Shown here: positions 42,053 to 44,053 of the stretch, piece by piece | Numbering within the stretch: the stretch's first letter is position 1 | Layout of the letters: every line of letters starts with the position of its first letter | Origin: Mesorhizobium xinjiangense | GTDB lineage: Bacteria; Pseudomonadota; Alphaproteobacteria; Rhizobiales; Rhizobiaceae | Direction of reading: 5' to 3' | NCBI RefSeq assembly: GCF_009749525.1 | Contig: NZ_WOAC01000032.1 | Location: forward strand, 1-44,053 | Length of the DNA: 44,053 nt | Made by a program: the position numbers and the translations under genes | Notes under the pieces: generated by a model | Told to the model about the DNA's origin: nothing | Database searches by the model: none | What the model saw: only the letters and a program-made list of their open reading frames with translations

Positions 42053-44053
42053 ATGTCTTTACCAGAGGCGTCACAAATTGAAGCAGGCACGGCAATCCTC
42101 TTTCTTGGAGCTGGCTTCTCTGCAGAAGCAACGAACATAAACGATGATAAGATAAAGGACGTCCAAGGTCTTGTTAAATTTCTACTGGAGGAAATCGGAG
42201 AAACGTCCATTGAATGTTACGATCTTGAGACGGCTGCCGAAGAATATCAACAATTCCATGGCAAGAGCGGAGTTGAGAAGTTAACTGCTGCCCTGCACGC
42301 GAATTTCCGCTCAAAAACACCAACAGAAGATCAAAGGGTTATTGTCTGTCAGCCATGGTATAGAATATACACCTCGAATTACGACGATGTAGTCGAGAAT
42401 ATCTGCTTTGAGGAAAAGAAACCGATCACAACTAGAGAGGTTACGGATCCCGTCTTCCCGCCAATGCCTGACACGACCCAGCTCATTCACATCTATGGAA
42501 ACATCACCCGAGCAGCGGCCGATGAGTTTAGGAAGCACTTTCTGCTAACGGAAAGTCAGAGGGACAATTCCCCGTTTATCAAGTCGCCATGGATGCGACG
42601 GTTTCACGACGATGTCCTAACTGCAAGTAGCGTCGTCTTCGTTGGTTTCTCGTTGAATGATATTGATATTCGACGACTCCTTGGCTCACTGCCAAGAGAA
42701 GTTCTCAGCAAGGTACATTTCGTTACCAGCCCGTCCACAAGAAAGCCTGTCATCACTCGCATGAGCAAGTACGGTTCTGCGCATCCTATCGGTATGGCAG
42801 CATTCGCAACGTGCTTGGGATCGAAGAGAACCGGGGCTCCGGCTCGGGAGTACACTGCATTGCCGATGTCCCTTCAGGAACTGGAGTTTTCTCCGGCGCT
42901 TAAGGCATCTGTGGCATCCCGGGACATCGAGAATCTCATGATCTCGGGCGATATCGACCTTGACAAATTGTCCAATGCCGACATTTCAGGCGAGCCTGGC
43001 GGATACACGATCACTCGTAGTCTAAACTCATATACTAGGGCGATTCAAAACTCCTCTGGAGAGCGACCGATTCTTGTCCACGGTGATATAGGCAACGGTA
43101 AGACTGTCTTCGCATACCAGCTCGCATATCATTTTTCCCAGAAGAATCATCGGATATTCAAGGTTCGGCGTGAGCCAGAGAACACAGGAGATGTTCTGAG
43201 TTATCTTCAGGCGCTGGATAGTCCCGCATTGGTGGTATTTGACGACGTAATGCGCTTTCCGAAGCTTCCCTCCGCAATTGTCGCCATGCAGCGCAAAGAT
43301 ATCACTGTACTCGCCACTGTACGGTCAATAGTCGTAGATACTGCGCACGACAGGGTTCGCGCACGTCTGGGAAACGCTACGCCGATCGAGATCGATCTGA
43401 ACATGCCCCTAAAGGACGAAAACCACAGGATAGTGCGCTATTTGAATGAGAATGGCCTCTGGGGTACCCAGTCCGACTTGACAGAGTCTGAGAAACTAAA
43501 CCTCGTAGAGAAAAAGTGCGGCGGTCAGCTTCGCGATGTAGTCCTAACTCTTTATCAGACCGGTTCGCTTCACAAGCGAGTGGAAGAACTCCTTCTAAAT
43601 CTTCAGGGTATAGACAATTCATCGCGAGAAGTAATTGCCTTCAGCGCTCTTCTAAGTTATGCTGATTTCGAACACTTATGTAGATTCTTAGATATTGCAG
43701 ATCTCGTAAATTACTCTGGTATACTTGAAGAGCTTAGAGAAACATTGGTAGAGAATGAACTTGGAACGTTGGTCCGACTTGAGACAGGGGACCTAGTCGT
43801 CCGCTCTCCAGCTCTGGCCCAGTTCATCCTTGTTCGCGTTTTTGGGCTCGAAGCTGTACTACACGTTGTCAAACGGGCACTGGGTACTCTCGATCGATAC
43901 TATACCGACGAAGCGGATTTCGTGAGGCTCGGAAAGGCCTTGCTGAAATTTTCCCTATATGGCCCCCTAAGGCCTGTTGAGATTCAGGATTCCACCCGCG
44001 GCTTGAACATGATTCAAGCTTCGGATGGAACGATTCGTACTGACGGACGCCCA
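42053..44053 (+). CDS. SIR2-STAND NTPase, Avs5-like antiphage protein (3' end beyond window)
   Basis: The frame runs 667 codons from ATG 42053 (GGAGG upstream) to the window edge without a stop. The first ~230 residues are a SIR2 domain: L18-GAGFS-23 for NAD binding, T107-SNYDD-112, H146-IYGN-150 with the candidate catalytic histidine, and VGFSLNDIDI. A P-loop NTPase follows, with Walker A G344-DIGNGKT-351 and Walker B ALVVFDDV (D397, D398), then a helical region of STAND type. This is the architecture of SIR2-STAND (Avs5) proteins, which sense a phage product and then deplete NAD. Codons are distinctly AT-richer (AGA, ATA, TTA, CTA) than in all neighbours, implying separate acquisition. The C-terminal sensor domain is not visible. 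Confidence 0.88.
   Translation, partial: MSLPEASQIEAGTAILFLGAGFSAEATNINDDKIKDVQGLVKFLLEEIGETSIECYDLETAAEEYQQFHGKSGVEKLTAALHANFRSKTPTEDQRVIVCQPWYRIYTSNYDDVVENICFEEKKPITTREVTDPVFPPMPDTTQLIHIYGNITRAAADEFRKHFLLTESQRDNSPFIKSPWMRRFHDDVLTASSVVFVGFSLNDIDIRRLLGSLPREVLSKVHFVTSPSTRKPVITRMSKYGSAHPIGMAAFATCLGSKRTGAPAREYTALPMSLQELEFSPALKASVASRDIENLMISGDIDLDKLSNADISGEPGGYTITRSLNSYTRAIQNSSGERPILVHGDIGNGKTVFAYQLAYHFSQKNHRIFKVRREPENTGDVLSYLQALDSPALVVFDDVMRFPKLPSAIVAMQRKDITVLATVRSIVVDTAHDRVRARLGNATPIEIDLNMPLKDENHRIVRYLNENGLWGTQSDLTESEKLNLVEKKCGGQLRDVVLTLYQTGSLHKRVEELLLNLQGIDNSSREVIAFSALLSYADFEHLCRFLDIADLVNYSGILEELRETLVENELGTLVRLETGDLVVRSPALAQFILVRVFGLEAVLHVVKRALGTLDRYYTDEADFVRLGKALLKFSLYGPLRPVEIQDSTRGLNMIQASDGTIRTDGRP

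Noticed and set aside
1-44053. CRISPR arrays, rRNA and tRNA genes
   Set aside because: No regularly spaced direct repeats and no rRNA or tRNA signatures were seen; the only tandem array is the lexA hinge repeat.

Overview
The window looks like a chromosomal segment of a high-GC alphaproteobacterium of the Rhizobiales (Hyphomicrobiales). Evidence: the conserved order rpsB-tsf-pyrH-frr-uppS-cdsA-rseP-bamA-lpxD-fabZ-lpxA-lpxI-lpxB followed by convergent gltA, gltX and comEC; LpxI rather than LpxH for UDP-diacylglucosamine hydrolysis; an EipB (DUF1849) envelope protein; a LexA beginning MLTRKQ with a GTTC-N7-GTTC operator; and DUF1489, phasin and ClpS-ClpA neighbours. Genus cannot be fixed by eye.

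Layout. 1-2023: tail of an unknown gene, DUF1489, and a VWA-like protein overlapping a membrane-anchored J-domain protein. 2183-7290: a D,D-carboxypeptidase with a SPOR domain (minus strand), a phasin, then clpS and clpA. 7414-9495: azlC-azlD and a PAP2-family membrane phosphatase. 9515-12546 (minus strand): HIT hydrolase, GNAT-type acyltransferase, glycerophosphodiesterase and RidA. 12679-13844: eipB and DUF4031. 14045-27531: translation factors (S2, EF-Ts, RRF), UMP kinase, undecaprenyl-PP and CDP-diacylglycerol synthases, RseP, BamA and the lipid A genes, mostly overlapping or closely spaced. 27633-30602 (minus strand): gltA, gltX. 30741-34482: comEC, a small GNAT, and lexA (minus strand).

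34550 to the end is accessory DNA. A Mu-like transposable phage begins just upstream of the lexA promoter: a repeat-rich left end, a minus-strand repressor, a Ner-like protein, MuA transposase, MuB ATPase, an unknown early gene, a gp16-like protein, a Mor-type activator, a short gpI-like protease/scaffold and a major capsid protein. The lysis, terminase, portal and MuF genes that normally lie between Mor and gpI are absent; only 90 bp separate the two. Directly after the capsid gene comes an AT-richer gene, open at the window edge, that encodes an N-terminal SIR2 domain and a P-loop STAND-like NTPase. This architecture is that of Avs5-like (SIR2-STAND) antiphage proteins. A reduced Mu-like element carrying an NAD-targeting defence gene is the most interesting part of the window.

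A second theme is small nested palindromes. Families of 50-80 bp double-arm inverted repeats, several abutting at CTAG, fill the gaps at 2057-2173, 4274-4352 and 15978-16194. A 40-bp palindrome with three GANTC sites lies in frame inside the acyltransferase gene, and the LexA hinge carries four tandem 15-bp repeats.
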